Assembly: GCA_021229015.1 (NCBI GenBank)
Contig: CM037789.1
Location: 33,740,346 to 33,804,345, forward strand
Origin: Solen grandis
Taxonomy: Eukaryota; Mollusca; Bivalvia; Adapedonta; Solenidae
DNA length: 64,000 bases
Direction of reading: 5' to 3'
Shown piece by piece: positions 10,834-23,060 of this stretch (positions within the stretch are counted from its first letter, which is position 1; each line of letters starts with the position of its first letter). The position numbers were made by a program, and so were the translations under genes. The notes below the pieces were generated by a model. It saw nothing but the letters and a program-made list of their open reading frames with translations. It was not told the origin of the DNA and ran no database searches.

Positions 10834-11680
10834 GAACACGAGGGAGGTGAGCTAAATGTAGTTTCCTGGAATGAAAATGGTCTATCCAAAGAAAAACAAC
10901 AGGAAAGTGAGTTTGTTAAGATTGTAACATCATCTGACATTTGTTTTTTAATTGAAACATGGACAAATTCCGCTAGCAATATTTCTTTAAGTGGATATAC
11001 TAGTCACAATTTTTATCGAAACTTTCAACACAGAAAGGCGCAAAGATGTAGTGGGGGGATTGTTTTATTGTATAGAGATCATCTTGAAGATGGCATAGAG
11101 ATTATTAAGACCTACTGCGATACAGTTATCTGGTTAAAGCTAGAACATAATTTCTTTAAAACAGATGAAGATATCTATATATGTGGTGCCTTTTCACCAG
11201 TTTCACCAGCATACAATACAATAAATGTAGATTTCTTTGATATTATAGAAAATGATGTTTTTATATATAACTCAAAGGGAACAGTGTTGATTTGTGGCGA
11301 TCTTAATGCTAGAGTCGGTCTAAGAAATGATTTTGTATCATTTGACTCTGTAAATAACTCATTTGATGCCCCTGATTATGAACCTAATTGTACCCTACTA
11401 AGGGCCTCATATGACAAGATAATCAACAATCACGGCACGAAACTTTTGGATTTGTGTAAGGTACATCACTACGCATTGCCAAAGGTAGAATCGGTAAAAG
11501 TAGTCAATACACATATATAGCCCCAAGTGGAAGTTCAGTCATTGACTATCTGTTAATGCACGAGCGCAATTTTTTCAATGGTCAAGGAATTTAATGTGTG
11601 CCCTTTTACTGAGTACAGCGATCATGCACCGTTACTTTTTACGTTACATTGTAATAACATTACACCTGTTGAACGGGTTT
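10834..11680 (+). pseudogene. LINE AP-type endonuclease domain, broken
   Basis: Residues after the TAG at 10831 read VVSWNENGL (the N-terminal motif of the EEP/AP-endonuclease fold), then FLIETW (catalytic Glu), GGIVLLY and ICGDLNARVG (catalytic Asp/Asn). A frameshift near 11480-11500 moves the frame to one containing GSSVIDYLLM, and a second brings in YSDHAPLLFTLH at about 11620-11650 (the SDH motif). The active-site motifs are still visible although the chain is broken by at least two frameshifts and a TAG at 11518. The enzyme would have nicked target DNA to prime reverse transcription. Confidence 0.85.
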
Positions 11681-12283
11681 ACACAGAGACTTATGTTAGA
11701 TGGAATGATATATATAGAGAGAAATTTCGCTCAAGCATTATTAGTGGTTTACCTCGTTTAAATGATATTGTAAACAACATTACATACAATAGTAGAGAAT
11801 CTATAAACGTAGCTGTTGATAAATTTACAGATACAGTAAGATCTATTGCTGTTCCCTTGTTTTCTAAATCTTTTACGCATGAAAATTTCAATAGATTTTT
11901 TGTTGATTCGAAGATTAAAAATGCTGATTGGTTTAATAATAACTGTGTAAATGCTCTTAAAGATATCTTGATGCACTACATTCATTTAATTTGAACAGTT
12001 CTGCTGCAAATAGGATAAACTTACTAGATTTTTAAGAAAATATATAAAAAATATTATTAAGAAAAGTAAACGAGATTACCATAGACAAAAAATGCTGGAA
12101 ATTGAACGATTAAAAAAGAGTAAGTTAAGGGAATTTTGGAAGTATTTTAAATAAAAAAATATAAAGTTAACTGACAAGATCACAAATGAGAATTTCAAAG
12201 AATATTTTGCAAATCTTAGTAATGATAGTTTTAATTGCTACAATGAAAAAGCAGAATATTTTTCATCTCATAATAATTTTAAT

Positions 12284-13172
12284 ATGTCTAGTAATTCTTT
12301 CAAAAAACTTGACGAACCTATTAATATAAGTGAAGTTCATGCTGCAATAAAAACATTAAAAAGAAATAAAGCAACAGGAAAGGATAGTTTAATGAATGAA
12401 TATTTCATAGAATGTAGTGACATATTAGCTCATCATCTCATCTCTGTGATATATTTAATGGAATACTTCTTTCTGGCTTTTTCCCTGAACTATGGACAGT
12501 GGGTATAATTACTCCATTACATAAAAAAGGCAGCATGGATGATGTAAATAATTATCGAGGAATAACATTAGTTAGTTGTATGTCTAAGCTATTTACTACT
12601 ATACTTAATAGAAGAGTAGAATTAGTTTGTGAAAACAATAATTTAATTTCAGATATACAGTTTGGTTTTAGAAAGGGGCGATCAACTATTGATGCAATAT
12701 TTATACTTATGTCATTAGTCCAAAAATTCTTAAACAATAACAAGAGCTTATATGTTGTATTTGTTGATATGATGAAATGTTTTGATTCTATCTATAGGAA
12801 TGCACTTTGGTTAAAATTATACAATTGTGGAATACAAGGTAGAGTATTTAGAATTGTTAAAGACATGTATGAAAGAGTTAATTCTTGTGTTAAATCTTGT
12901 GCAACATTTTCTGAATACTTCAATTATGCGGTTGGATTGCGTCAGGGGGAGTTATGTCACCATTACTATTTTCACTCTTTGTCAGCGATTTGGAACAACA
13001 CTTGAAGGGAGATAGCGACATAAATCCACATTTTAATGATATTATCCCTATTTTAGTGTTGTTTGCTGACGATATGGCCATTATAGCTGAATCACCTGAA
13101 GAATTACAGTTGTATTTAGATAAATTACTTGTATATGGTAATATTTGGGGACTTTCTGTCAACATAGCATAA
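12284..13172 (+). pseudogene. LINE reverse transcriptase domain, frameshifted
   Basis: Three consecutive frames build the RT. 12284-12500 contains the NKATGKDSL block. 12499-12950 contains HKKG..DDVNNYRGITL, FGFRKGRST and the first catalytic segment VFVDMMKCFDS. 12954-13172 contains LSPLLFSLFVSDLE and the catalytic FADDMAII. Frame changes lie at about 12500 and 12950, and a stop follows GLSVNIA at 13170. The catalytic aspartates are kept, so decay looks fairly recent. The element is not functional as assembled. Confidence 0.92.
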
Positions 13173-13625
13173 ACAAAAATAATGGTTTTTCGTAAACGAG
13201 GGGGATTGTTACAATCAGAACAATGGATTTATGATGGTCAAATTATAGAAGTTGTAAATGATTTTAATTATTTAGGAACTGTTTTTCATTACACTGGTAA
13301 TTTTTAGCTCAAATGTTGATCATATTGTTGGCAAAGCACTTAAATCGTTGAACATTTTATTCGGAAAACTTAAGGAGTAAGATCTAAAACCAAAAACCAT
13401 GTGCCAGCTATTTGACGCTTTATATTACCAATACATAATTATTCATCTAAAATCTGGCGATATACACGGTCTAAGGAAATAGAAAAACATTTAAATAATA
13501 GATATTTATACATCATTAAATATTGGTTGAAACTTGTTCATACAAATAACACACTACTTTATACCATGTATAACCAAGCCCTAAATGATTGTAACGAAGG
13601 CAACAACAAAAAAACTGGGTTTAAT

Positions 13626-14057
13626 AAAAATTAAAGGTTTTATTTGAAAATTAAAGCATTTTTGATTGATTTTAAAAAGAAGTTGATTGATTGTTTTCAG
13701 CAAGAATGGCAAAGATCTCTAGGTAGTCCTTTTCTCTTTATTTATAGAGAATGCAAGCAAACATTTGGTTATGAAAATTATTTGGATTTATTACCTAAGA
13801 AATACAGATTTTACTTCTGTCGACTTAGATTATCTGTACATCCTCTGAGAATTCAGACTGGTAGGTATAATAGAAACTTTGTAAACAGAAATGAAAGATA
13901 TTGTTTTTGTTGTAATTCCAAGACATTAGATGAATATCATTTTGTTGTGTATGTCCTTGCTATAACAATATTAGAGTTAAGTTCATTAAAAAATATCATT
14001 ATCTTCATCCTTCTGTATACAAATAAATTGAGCTCATGCAGTCTGTCAACAAAATAG
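13626..14057 (+). pseudogene. LINE C-terminal Cys/His segment
   Basis: The frame ending at 14057 reads a basic, aromatic-rich stretch followed by CFCCNSKTLDEYHF, like the CxxC...D/E-x-HF segment found at the C-terminus of many LINE polymerases. Between 13173 and 13620 only fragments of the thumb region are readable (for example IMVFRKRGG and FNYLGTVF), with stops. Confidence 0.65.
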
Positions 14058-14914
14058 AGATTATAAGACTGTCACTTTATGTTAAAGAATCCCTTGAATT
14101 GAGGAATTCACTTATTAATGCGTAACAAGATATAGTTATTTCTCAAACTGAGTTTAATGCATTTGTGTGTGGTTACACATTTATTTTATATACTTAGCCT
14201 ATATCTCTAAGGTTAAAATTTGACTCACCTGTAAATGTATGTATTAAAGCACCATACTGCCCATTGAACACTACACCAGTCATATGATCACTGAAAAATA
14301 AAACAACATACCACAAAGAACCTTGTCTAAATAATCATTAATGTCTTATGGCCACTATATAATGATGCATATGTGATAAGTCTATCAATTGAATGTATAT
14401 TTCTAAATTATATACTAATACTGCTGACATATCTTCAGATATTAAGCTAGTTGTTTTGTGTGCTTGTATATTCGATAAGATAAACGGTTTTTGAGAAAAG
14501 CTTAATATACATTTGTTTCATTCTGCTAAAATGCACCCTGTATTTCGTTTCAATAAGGGCACATTGTGTTGCAAAAAACCTTTACATATATGTCTACCTA
14601 TTTGTCAGTTGTCTACATGGGTACAGATCCAGGTTTTTTAAGTGCTGACTTTGTGCATATACCCAGTATTGTGTATTTACTTACAGTTACATATGTTTAT
14701 TTCGGTATTGTTGTGTGTAAATTCATGTTTATTTTTATAACCATAACTAATATGTACTGGAACGCAATCTGTTTTTATGCGCCTTCAGTTTATTTTATGC
14801 AAGGCAACCTAGATTATTTATATATGTTTAATAGTATAGATACCTTATAGCCTTCCTCTGTGCTTAAGGTCGATCGTAATTCATTCCATTTAAGAAAATA
14901 CTAATGCATTCATT

Positions 14915-14915
<1 letters not shown>
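14058..14915. other. Non-coding
   Basis: The first part may be the LINE 3' untranslated region; its end cannot be placed. The open frame at 14566-14850 is aromatic- and hydrophobic-rich and typical of AT-rich non-coding DNA. Nothing else is seen. Confidence 0.45.
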
Positions 14916-14970
<55 letters not shown>

Positions 14971-14993
14971 GTGTGTGTGTTTGTGTGTGTGTG
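14916..14993. repeat. Compound (AT)n(GT)n microsatellite
   Basis: About 25 AT dinucleotides followed by about 12 GT units with one interruption. Confidence 0.97.
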
Positions 14994-16158
14994 CTAGGAT
15001 ATACTTATCTGACTTATCCCAGGCTGATTTATATCCAATCTCTACTGTACGAGTTTATCAGCAGGTCTAATCCAATTTGGTTATTTTGAGGTTTAAACAA
15101 CTCAATAAAGAAGTTATATTGCAATATGGTATCCAAAAGGAATATACATTTCTGTTAATCCTGTTGTATATGCACTTTAATGAAAACTGCTTTTGTCAAA
15201 ATATTTAACACATAAATTCACCGGAACCATGCTTGTTTTTCCCCAGGACATGTTTATTTTTCGGACACATCCGGTACATGTTCAATTTGCGGACACTTAT
15301 TGAAATAAGGTCAATATATCCTGTGTAACACTGCTATAACTATTAATTGTAACCTTAAAATACTAGATTACTTAGTTTAGTGGAACTATGTGTAAATTTT
15401 CTTAGCTTTATTCTCCTGGAAATATAAGTAAATAAAATGGATTGTATATGAATAAGAAATATGTTCGTTTCGGTTTGTCTGTAGTATTTTTATTCATTTA
15501 CATGCGTTTATTTCTTTTTTTTCCCCTTCTTTCTTGCTTTTTGAAATGTACTCGGTATTTAATGCCAATATTACTTTTTAATTTATACTTTTGTTGCGTG
15601 ACAGAATATTGTAATTGTACCAATCATGACTGTACACGTCTAAATAAAATATCTGTTCTGTTCTATTATCGTCTGCTAGCTTACAGTTATCAGTAGATTA
15701 AATGCGTGTTTTGGGGAAAAACAGATAAAAGAAACATAAAATGGTATTAATTTGGTACTATTTTGTTAATTGAATGTTTTTATCTTTTTCCCTTACATTT
15801 AAGAAAAAAAACTGTTTGGAAACAAGGATCAATAAATTTTGCGAATTATTGGTCTTTTCCTGTCAAGTTACGTCACGCTCGATGTAAAATATCTCGTTAA
15901 TGTATGTAGCACGATAATACAAATATGGTCCCTGATAAGTTAAAAGGATCGATGGCTAGACAAACCTAAAGACCCCCTTCCCCTTTCAAAAAAAGTCCTG
16001 CATTTTGCAGAACATAAAATGAATCAATTCAATTAATCCTCACACTTTATGGATATATGAAGAATACAACAACTTGGAGAGGATAAGCCATATAAACCAA
16101 ATTTGTTAACAATTGACTTTTATGTAAATTATGTAAGACCAGAGACTTTATTTCATTT
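14994..16158. other. Non-coding, nothing recognised
   Basis: No gene, RNA or clear repeat that I can support. A local pair of CGGACAC-containing segments lies near 15255-15297. Confidence 0.5.
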
Positions 16159-16170
16159 AAAAAGACTAGG

Positions 16171-16391
16171 CTGACTTTAACACTCACTCAGCCAATCACC
16201 GCGTGGGTTCGAATCCCAGCAGGGTCATTTGGATTTTCATGTGAGGAAGCCTTCCAGCTGGCTTGCGGTAGGTCGGTGGTTCTACTCGGATGCCTCCGTG
16301 CATTCGGGGTCTTCCTCCACCTGTAACTAGCTGGACGTCGCTACATGACTGAAATACTGTCGAAGCGACGGTAAACTCAAATAGTCAAGTC
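16171..16391 (+). mobile_element. tRNA-derived SINE with 12-bp target-site duplication
   Basis: A pol III B box (GGTTCGAATCCC, about 16205-16216) is followed by a conserved SINE body ('cttccagctggcttgcggta', 'ggtcggtggttct', 'ggtcttcctccacctgtaac', 'tggacgtcgc') that I associate with mollusc tRNA-SINEs. The insertion is flanked by a perfect 12-bp duplication, AAAAAGACTAGG at 16159-16170 and 16392-16403. The tRNA-like head is short and the A box is not clear, so the 5' end may be truncated or diverged. Confidence 0.88.
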
Positions 16392-16403
16392 AAAAAGACT
16401 AGG

Positions 16404-16954
16404 TAATAAATAAAATAAAATGGTGTTTTTGTGACAGGGGATAAAGACATAAACGTAATCAAACAGATGTTCACTATATTGAATAACAACTTATATATAG
16501 TAAATTGCATATTTACAGGATGCATGTTATCAAAACCTGAATGATCAAGCATAAAAAAAAAAAATTGCAAATTTATACAAAGGAATTGTGTTTTTTACCA
16601 ATAACATGACCAAAACTAGAAGTCGTTTGTTTAAGATACAAACGAAGCGGCTTTCCATTTGCTTATTTCAAAGGTACTGAATATATGTTATTAAAAAATT
16701 AAATAATGATGAATAATAATGTATGATTTAATGTGGAAATCATTTTTATCATAAATATATACTTATGTTCAAAAATAAGCTTTAAATCTTTTTTTCTTTT
16801 TTTCATTTTCATCTTCTTAAGAAGATATTGAGAAGGCATAAATATAGATCTTATTTAATTACGCACCCGTTTACTTTCATGCAGAAAAAAACAACAACAG
16901 GACAATTTTAAGATGATAATACTTTCCTCAAGAAATTTTTTCTCACGTTATTCA
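16404..16954. other. AT-rich non-coding
   Basis: Nothing supported beyond a small inverted TTCTTAAGAA site near 16814. Confidence 0.5.
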
Positions 16955-18600
16955 ATCGATTTTAAAAAGTTTTTATTTTTTATTTAATATCTATTTCTTC
17001 GTAAGTATATGACTTAACAAATATTCATTGCAATTTGATCCACATAATTGAAATTGTAAGAACCAACAAAAATATTTTGAAATCAATGACTTTTAACCTT
17101 TTAATTGATTGAGATTTACATTTGCACAAATAGATGGAAACAAGGGCAGAGGTGTAAGCAAAATCGTGAAAATAGTTTCTTATTTCTATGTAATTAACGT
17201 TATTAACGTCTAGAAACTTTCAACAACTCATTTCCTTTATATATTTGCTTATTTTTACAGATTTAGAAAAAGAAACCATACAAACATTTAGAAAACATAA
17301 AAAATCGATAGGTAGATATACATGTATTTGTCATTTTCTTCAGGTTTGCGTAAAGCCGTGATAGTAAATGCAATAAGTTTTCCGTATAGGTTTTCTGGCT
17401 CTAGTATAACTATACTAATTCATCGTAAATGCGACTCATTTACTCAAAAACGTATCGCAATTCAATATTCAGCGCAGGCACTCTTTCCTGCAAAAGGACA
17501 GTTGGATCTTGCTCAACCAACCCAATGACCGCTTTCATTTCTTTCTTCAAATTAATAGATTTTCATGATTTAACCCTTTTACGAAAAACATGAATAAGTC
17601 ATGTTTGATAATGTAATCACTTGAAATTTTCTGGACTTTTTGCACATGTTAAGGTACGGCAATATTTCTTATTTAAAGTTAATATATCCAATCTTATGAT
17701 CTTTTTAATATATCACAAATCAATGTTGTCATAAACAAGTGACACAACATAATTTCTTAAATTGGCATTAATACTCATGACGCTGGAGCGCGAATACAAA
17801 TTGAAATGAATGATTTTTATATTTCAACGACGTCAAAGTCAAGTGAATAAAAATATCTTTTTTGCAATGACATATTCATTCTAACGTTCTATTAATCCAG
17901 AAAAAAAATATCTTCGACAATGCGAACAGATTTGTTTTCACATTTTCAAGTAGGCATTCCATCAAACATGAATAACTGCCATGTTTGATGACATAATCAG
18001 TTGAAATTTTCACTTAATAAAATTTTTTAAAATTTTAAGTTCATTGGTTAATTGGGATTTTATATGATTTTTTAAAATAATTCTTGCTTTAGTATGCATG
18101 ACGTCATAACCATGTGACAAAACAAATCCCATCAATTTTAACTCTATCAATTCTAAAGATTTAATTAAGATTGACTCAAAATTCATGATACCAGAACGAG
18201 AGAAATCTTTAAAAAGAAATACATTTTGTCTTTTTGATGACGTCATAACCACGTGACTAAAGAGAAAATCATTAAAAAAATAGAATGTAAACCTCTATGC
18301 CGATATGCTGCCAAATTTTCATGCTTCTAACACATCAGGGGGCTTTGTAACATTTAAACTTAATTTTTGGACCAAAGTTCGAAACTCGGTATTGCCATGA
18401 AATCTTATTTTTTGCGAATTTGGAAATTTGAATGCCAAGGTGCACATCTACATCCTAAAATACATCTTCTGTTAAAATATCAAGATAATCGAACCAAAAT
18501 TGAAGGCTCTAGAGCGCAAACAAACTTTTGAAGCTGACGTCAAATCTGACGTCATATGACGCCAATGAAAACTGAAAATGATCGAATGTATAAAAAGATA
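16955..18600 (+). repeat. Segmental duplication, copy A
   Basis: About 1.65 kb, matched in the same orientation by copy B at 20893 (offset about 3938 bp). It holds an open frame at 17322-17528 and, toward its 3' end, a diverged relative of the CRE-satellite unit ('gacgtcaaatctgacgtcat' at about 18538-18557 after 'aggctctagagcgcaaacaa'). Substitutions in the shared frame often change amino acids, so it does not look like a conserved protein. Confidence 0.85.
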
Positions 18601-18915
18601 ACAAAATCCCGATATATATATCTTCTTTGAAAAATTGAAGAAGATCCGCCTGTTATGAGATTGAGTGATTTTAATTTAGTAAATTATGACCCCTTTTGAA
18701 CTTAAGCATTTTGATTAAAGTAAAGCGTCAATAATAAGCTCTGGAATAGTCTAGTGTGCTGTCTTACGGACAACTCCTGTTGTTCTTTGCAAATATTATT
18801 TATATTCATAATTCCTTGATTACTTACCCGCATCATTTGGCTTTTCATGTATAAGTTGCATGACACGTTATCATCACTCCAATTGTATATCAGGTCATAA
18901 AGCACTATAACCTTT
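18601..18915. other. Non-coding spacer
   Basis: No gene or named repeat recognised between duplication copy A and the reverse-oriented element. Confidence 0.45.
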
Positions 18916-19862
18916 CGCAGCTCACCTGAGCACAACATGCTCAATGTGAACTTTTGTGGTTACCTTGCGTCCGTCGTTATGCGTCGTCATCAATTTACTT
19001 TAAGACATATCCTCTGAAACCACAGGGTAGAAATTGATGAAACTTAGCATGAATGATCCTTGGTAGGCCTTTCACCAAAGACGTTAAAATGAATTTCATC
19101 CATTTAGAACTCTTGTTTCCATGGCAACCAACAGAATTTTATCTTATAAACTTAAAAGTGTTTCTCCTCTAAAACTAAGTATTGTAAGAATTTAATGTCG
19201 TTTGGCACAAATGGTTTCATTATAGTGCTCTACCATAAGCTAAAATAAAATTAATCCCTTAAAAATGAGACCCCTAAGAGATCGGCTAATTTCCTCATAT
19301 ACTCTATATAGAAATTTCAAAATTCCTCCTCAAGGAATTTAATATCATTTGACAGAAACGGTCACCTCTTTGTGCTCTAACAAACTTTAAGAAATACAAT
19401 TAATAACTTGAAAAATGAGGACTGCAGGGGCTCGACCCATTTCCTTTTATACTCTGTACAGAACATTTCAAATATTTTTTCTATCAACCCAAAAGTCAGA
19501 ACTTCATGTCATTTGGTACAAATGGTCAACCCAATGTGCTCTACCATAATTACTTAAATAAAGTTTATCCCTTGGAAAATGAGACTTCTCTATATAGAAT
19601 ATTTCAAATTCTTCTATCAAACAAGTAGTCAGAATTTAATTTCATTGGGCACAAAATTTGTTCTACTAACATTGCTTTAATAAAGTTGATTCCTTGAAAT
19701 ATGCAGTCTGCAGAATGATGATTGACTAGTATTCTTTAGAATACTGTATATGAAATTTGAAGCAAAGCTGGCTGAAGCTTACAGGGTAAAATCAAATGAC
19801 CTGAATTGTTTTAATTAGGCTAATGATACTCTAGGGCCACCATGGCCCTCTTCTTTCATGGT
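18916..19862 (-). mobile_element. Pearl/Helentron-like element with ~180-bp core units, reverse orientation
   Basis: Read on the - strand it begins with the palindrome AGGGCCATGGTGGCCCT (19835-19851). It then runs through three or four ~180-bp units related to those at 7260-8692 and ends in a stem-loop at 18919-18960 (GCTCACCTGAGC, 'acaacatgctcaatgtgaac'). Same ends and same core type as the 5989 and 7260 copies, which defines the family's boundaries. Confidence 0.6.
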
Positions 19863-20892
19863 CAGATATAACAAAGACAAAGTGAGAATCGGGGGTATTA
19901 GTTGCCTTTAGTGATAACTCTAGCTATCGTCAGACATTATTTTGACCTAGCGTTTGGTGCACGTTTGCAAAAAAAAATATCATGTTCCGGCCTGCTTTTA
20001 TTTATAAACATTACCTTGACATGGCGTAAACTTATGCAGACGCTTGCAAAACAAAACTCTCATATTACATAAATACTTTTACGCGTCAGGGTACTTTTCT
20101 ATGTGTCTCAATGATTCCCTGCCCAAAGGAGGTTGAAATACTCTGGTATTGTAATGTCCATATAACCCACACATACTGCATGCTTATGTAAACTTCCTGT
20201 TCATTTAGAGTTATATATCTTAGAGTAACATTTTACTGGCTCGTGATAGCAACCCAGTCTTGAAATTTGGTTCATCTGTAGAATGTAAAAAAACAAAAAA
20301 AACAAAACAAAAAAAAAAAAACCCGCATTGTATTGTTCTATGTGGTGGTTAATGGTTATATTGTTGTTGCTTCTATATTAAACAACGATGCTTACCTAAA
20401 TATTTTAAAATTCTGGTAACAATAAATTCCTTTTTGTACCATCAGTGCACTAAAGAATACATGATTTTCAATATTACCTTTTAGTCATTAACGGAACGAT
20501 GATGATCTATCAGTGCATGTCTTACTATCCTTGGGTGTAAATACAATGTACATACATTCTGCCATTTTGAAATATATGTCCTTGCTCGCCGCAAACATAC
20601 GTGTGTATTTATTTCATGATTTGTATTGTTCGTATGCATTTGTTTCCACCCCAGAGACCCCTGGAGATTATGTACAATCAGTTTGCACTATATGAATACA
20701 TTGACACTGTAACGTATCCTCGCTGTGTATTATCAAATTACACGTAATCGTGACTGCACGTTTTTAAGGAATGTGAAAACAATGCACGCATCTCGGTCAT
20801 ATGGGCCACAAAAGATTTCACTTGTGAAATAGTACAAGAAATGAAACAACGTCGCCGAGAAAAAATATGTCAAGGAGAAATATGCAAACTGG
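19863..20892. other. Non-coding; poly-A rich tract
   Basis: No gene. An impure poly-A tract lies at 20287-20320. Confidence 0.5.
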
Positions 20893-23060
20893 AATCGATT
20901 TTAAAAGTGTTTTATTCTTTATTTAATATCTTTTTCTTCGTAAGCATATTACTTAACAAATATTCATTACAATTTGACCCACAATTTAAATTGTAAAGAA
21001 GAAAAAAAAGTTTGAAATCCATGACTTTCAACCTTTAAATTGATTGAGTTTTACATTTGGAAAAATACATGGAAAGAAAGGCAGAGGTTTAAGCAAAATC
21101 ATGAAAATACTTTCTTATTTCTGTTTAATTAACGTTATAAACGTCTTGAAACTTTCAACAATTCATTTGCTTATTATGTTTGCTTATTTTTACAGATTTA
21201 GAAAAAGAAACCGTTATACATTTAGAAAACATAAAAAATCGGTAGGTAGAATAAATTACATGTATTTGTCATTTTCTTCAGGTTTGCGGAAAGCCGTGAT
21301 AACAAATGCAATAAGATATCCGTATAGGTTTTCTGGCTCTAGTATAATTATACTAATTCATCGTAAATGCGACTTATTTACTCAAAAACGTATCACAATT
21401 CACTATTCAATGCAGGCACTCATTCCTGCAAAAGAACAATGGGATCTTGCTCAATCAAACCAATGACCACTTTTATTTCTTTCTTCAAATTAATAGATTT
21501 ACATGAATTAGCCCTTTTACGAAAAACATGAATAAGTCATGTTTGATAATGTCATCACTTGAAATTTTCTGGACTTTTTGCGCATGTTAAGGTACGGCAA
21601 TTTTACTTATCTAATGTTAATATATCCAATCTTTTGATCTTTTTTAAAATATGTTGCTTACAAATCAATGTTGTCATAAACAAGTGACACAACATAAATT
21701 CCTTAAGGTATGCTTAAGATTGGCATCAATACTCATGTCGCTAGAGCGCGAATACATATTGAAATGAATGATTTTTTATATTTCAACGACGTCAAAATCA
21801 AGTGACTAAAGAAAAATATCATTTTTTTTGCAAGGACATGTTCAGCTAACATTATATTAATCCAGAAAAAAAATATCTTCGAGAATGCGAACAAGTTTGT
21901 TTTCAAGTAGGCATTCCATCAAACATGAATATCCGACATGTTTGATGACGTAATTACTTGAAATTTTAAAGACCTTATGAACGTACTAAGTTCCGACATT
22001 TTTGAAAAATATAAATTCATTAGTCTAATTGGCGATTTTATATGATTTTTTAAAAATAATTCTTGCTTTAGTATGCATGACGACATACCCACGTGACAAT
22101 TTTTTTTTTTGCAGTATGCATCACTTCAATCTTAAATCTATCAATTCTGAAGATTAATTAAGACTGACTCAAAATTCATGATACTAGAGCGAGAGAAATC
22201 TTAAAAAAATGCTTTTTATCCTTTTGATGACGTCATAACCACGTGACTCAAAATAAATAATGCAGAAAATAGAATGTAAAACTCTATGCCGATATGCTGT
22301 CCAATTTTCATGCTTCTAACGCATCAGGGGGCTCTGTAACAGTTAAATTTAGTTTTTGGACCAAAGTTCGAAACCTGGTATTGCCATAAAATCGTAATCT
22401 TTTCGAATTTGGAAATTTAAATGCCAAGGTGCACATTTACACCCTAAAATACATCTTCTGTAAAAATATCAAGATAATCGGACCAGAATTGTAGGCTCTA
22501 GAGCGCGAACAAACTTTTGAAGCTGACGTCAAATATGACGTCATATGACGCCAATGAAAATTGAAAATGATAGAATGTATAAAAAGATACTTTTTTATCG
22601 CTGCAATTTCAATTTCATTAAAATTGACATGAAATGTATGATGCCAGAGAGAGAGAAATCCTTGAAAAAATAGGATTTTGCCCTTTAAATGACGTCATAA
22701 CCACGTGACTTAAAAGGTATTCTTTCAGAAAAAAGAAAGTAGACCTCTGGGCCGATTAGCTGTTTGATTTTCATGCTTCTAACACATCAGTAGCCTTTGT
22801 AACATTAAATGACAATTTTAGGACCAAAGGTCGAAAATCGGTTTTGCCAAATTGTCTTAAATTTTTCTAATTTGAAAATTTGAAAGACAAGGTGCACATC
22901 TACATCATTACATACTTCTTCTGTGAAAATATCAAGAAAAAACGACAAAAAATAAAGGCTCTAGAGCGCGAACAAATTTTTGATGCTGACGTCAAATCTG
23001 ACGTCATTTGACGTCATTGAAAATTTAAATTGATAGAATTTAAAAATTTGAAAAAAAAAT
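20893..23060 (+). repeat. Segmental duplication copy B plus extra diverged satellite unit
   Basis: 20893-22585 is copy B of the 16955 duplication. From about 22590 a second diverged unit follows ('agcgcgaacaaatttttgat', then 'gacgtcaaatctgacgtcat' near 22989-23008). So this region grades into the CRE-satellite superfamily. The open frame at 21044-21466 is the counterpart of the 17322 frame and is probably not a gene. Confidence 0.82.

Larger units (their letters stand above)
10470..14057 (+). mobile_element. Decayed non-LTR retrotransposon (LINE)
   Basis: Pieces in the right order on the + strand: an ORF1-like segment, an AP-type endonuclease, a reverse transcriptase and a C-terminal Cys/His segment. 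They are separated by stop codons and frameshifts, so the element is dead as it stands. ORF1-like and endonuclease parts share one frame and are separated only by a TAG at 10831. The AT/GT microsatellite at 14916 is too far away to be its tail. Clade unassigned: the ORF1 type and the 3' CxxC...H segment suggest a mollusc LINE of the Jockey/L2/RTE side, but I cannot place it. Confidence 0.9.

Noticed and set aside
14566..14850. 94-codon hydrophobic frame
   Set aside because: AT-rich composition typical of non-coding DNA, no start context, no family or splice support.
21044..21466. 140-codon frame in duplication copy B, with a 68-codon relative in copy A
   Set aside because: Many replacement differences between the copies, start not shared, and both lie in repeat DNA ending in satellite units; kept as a finding, not called a gene.
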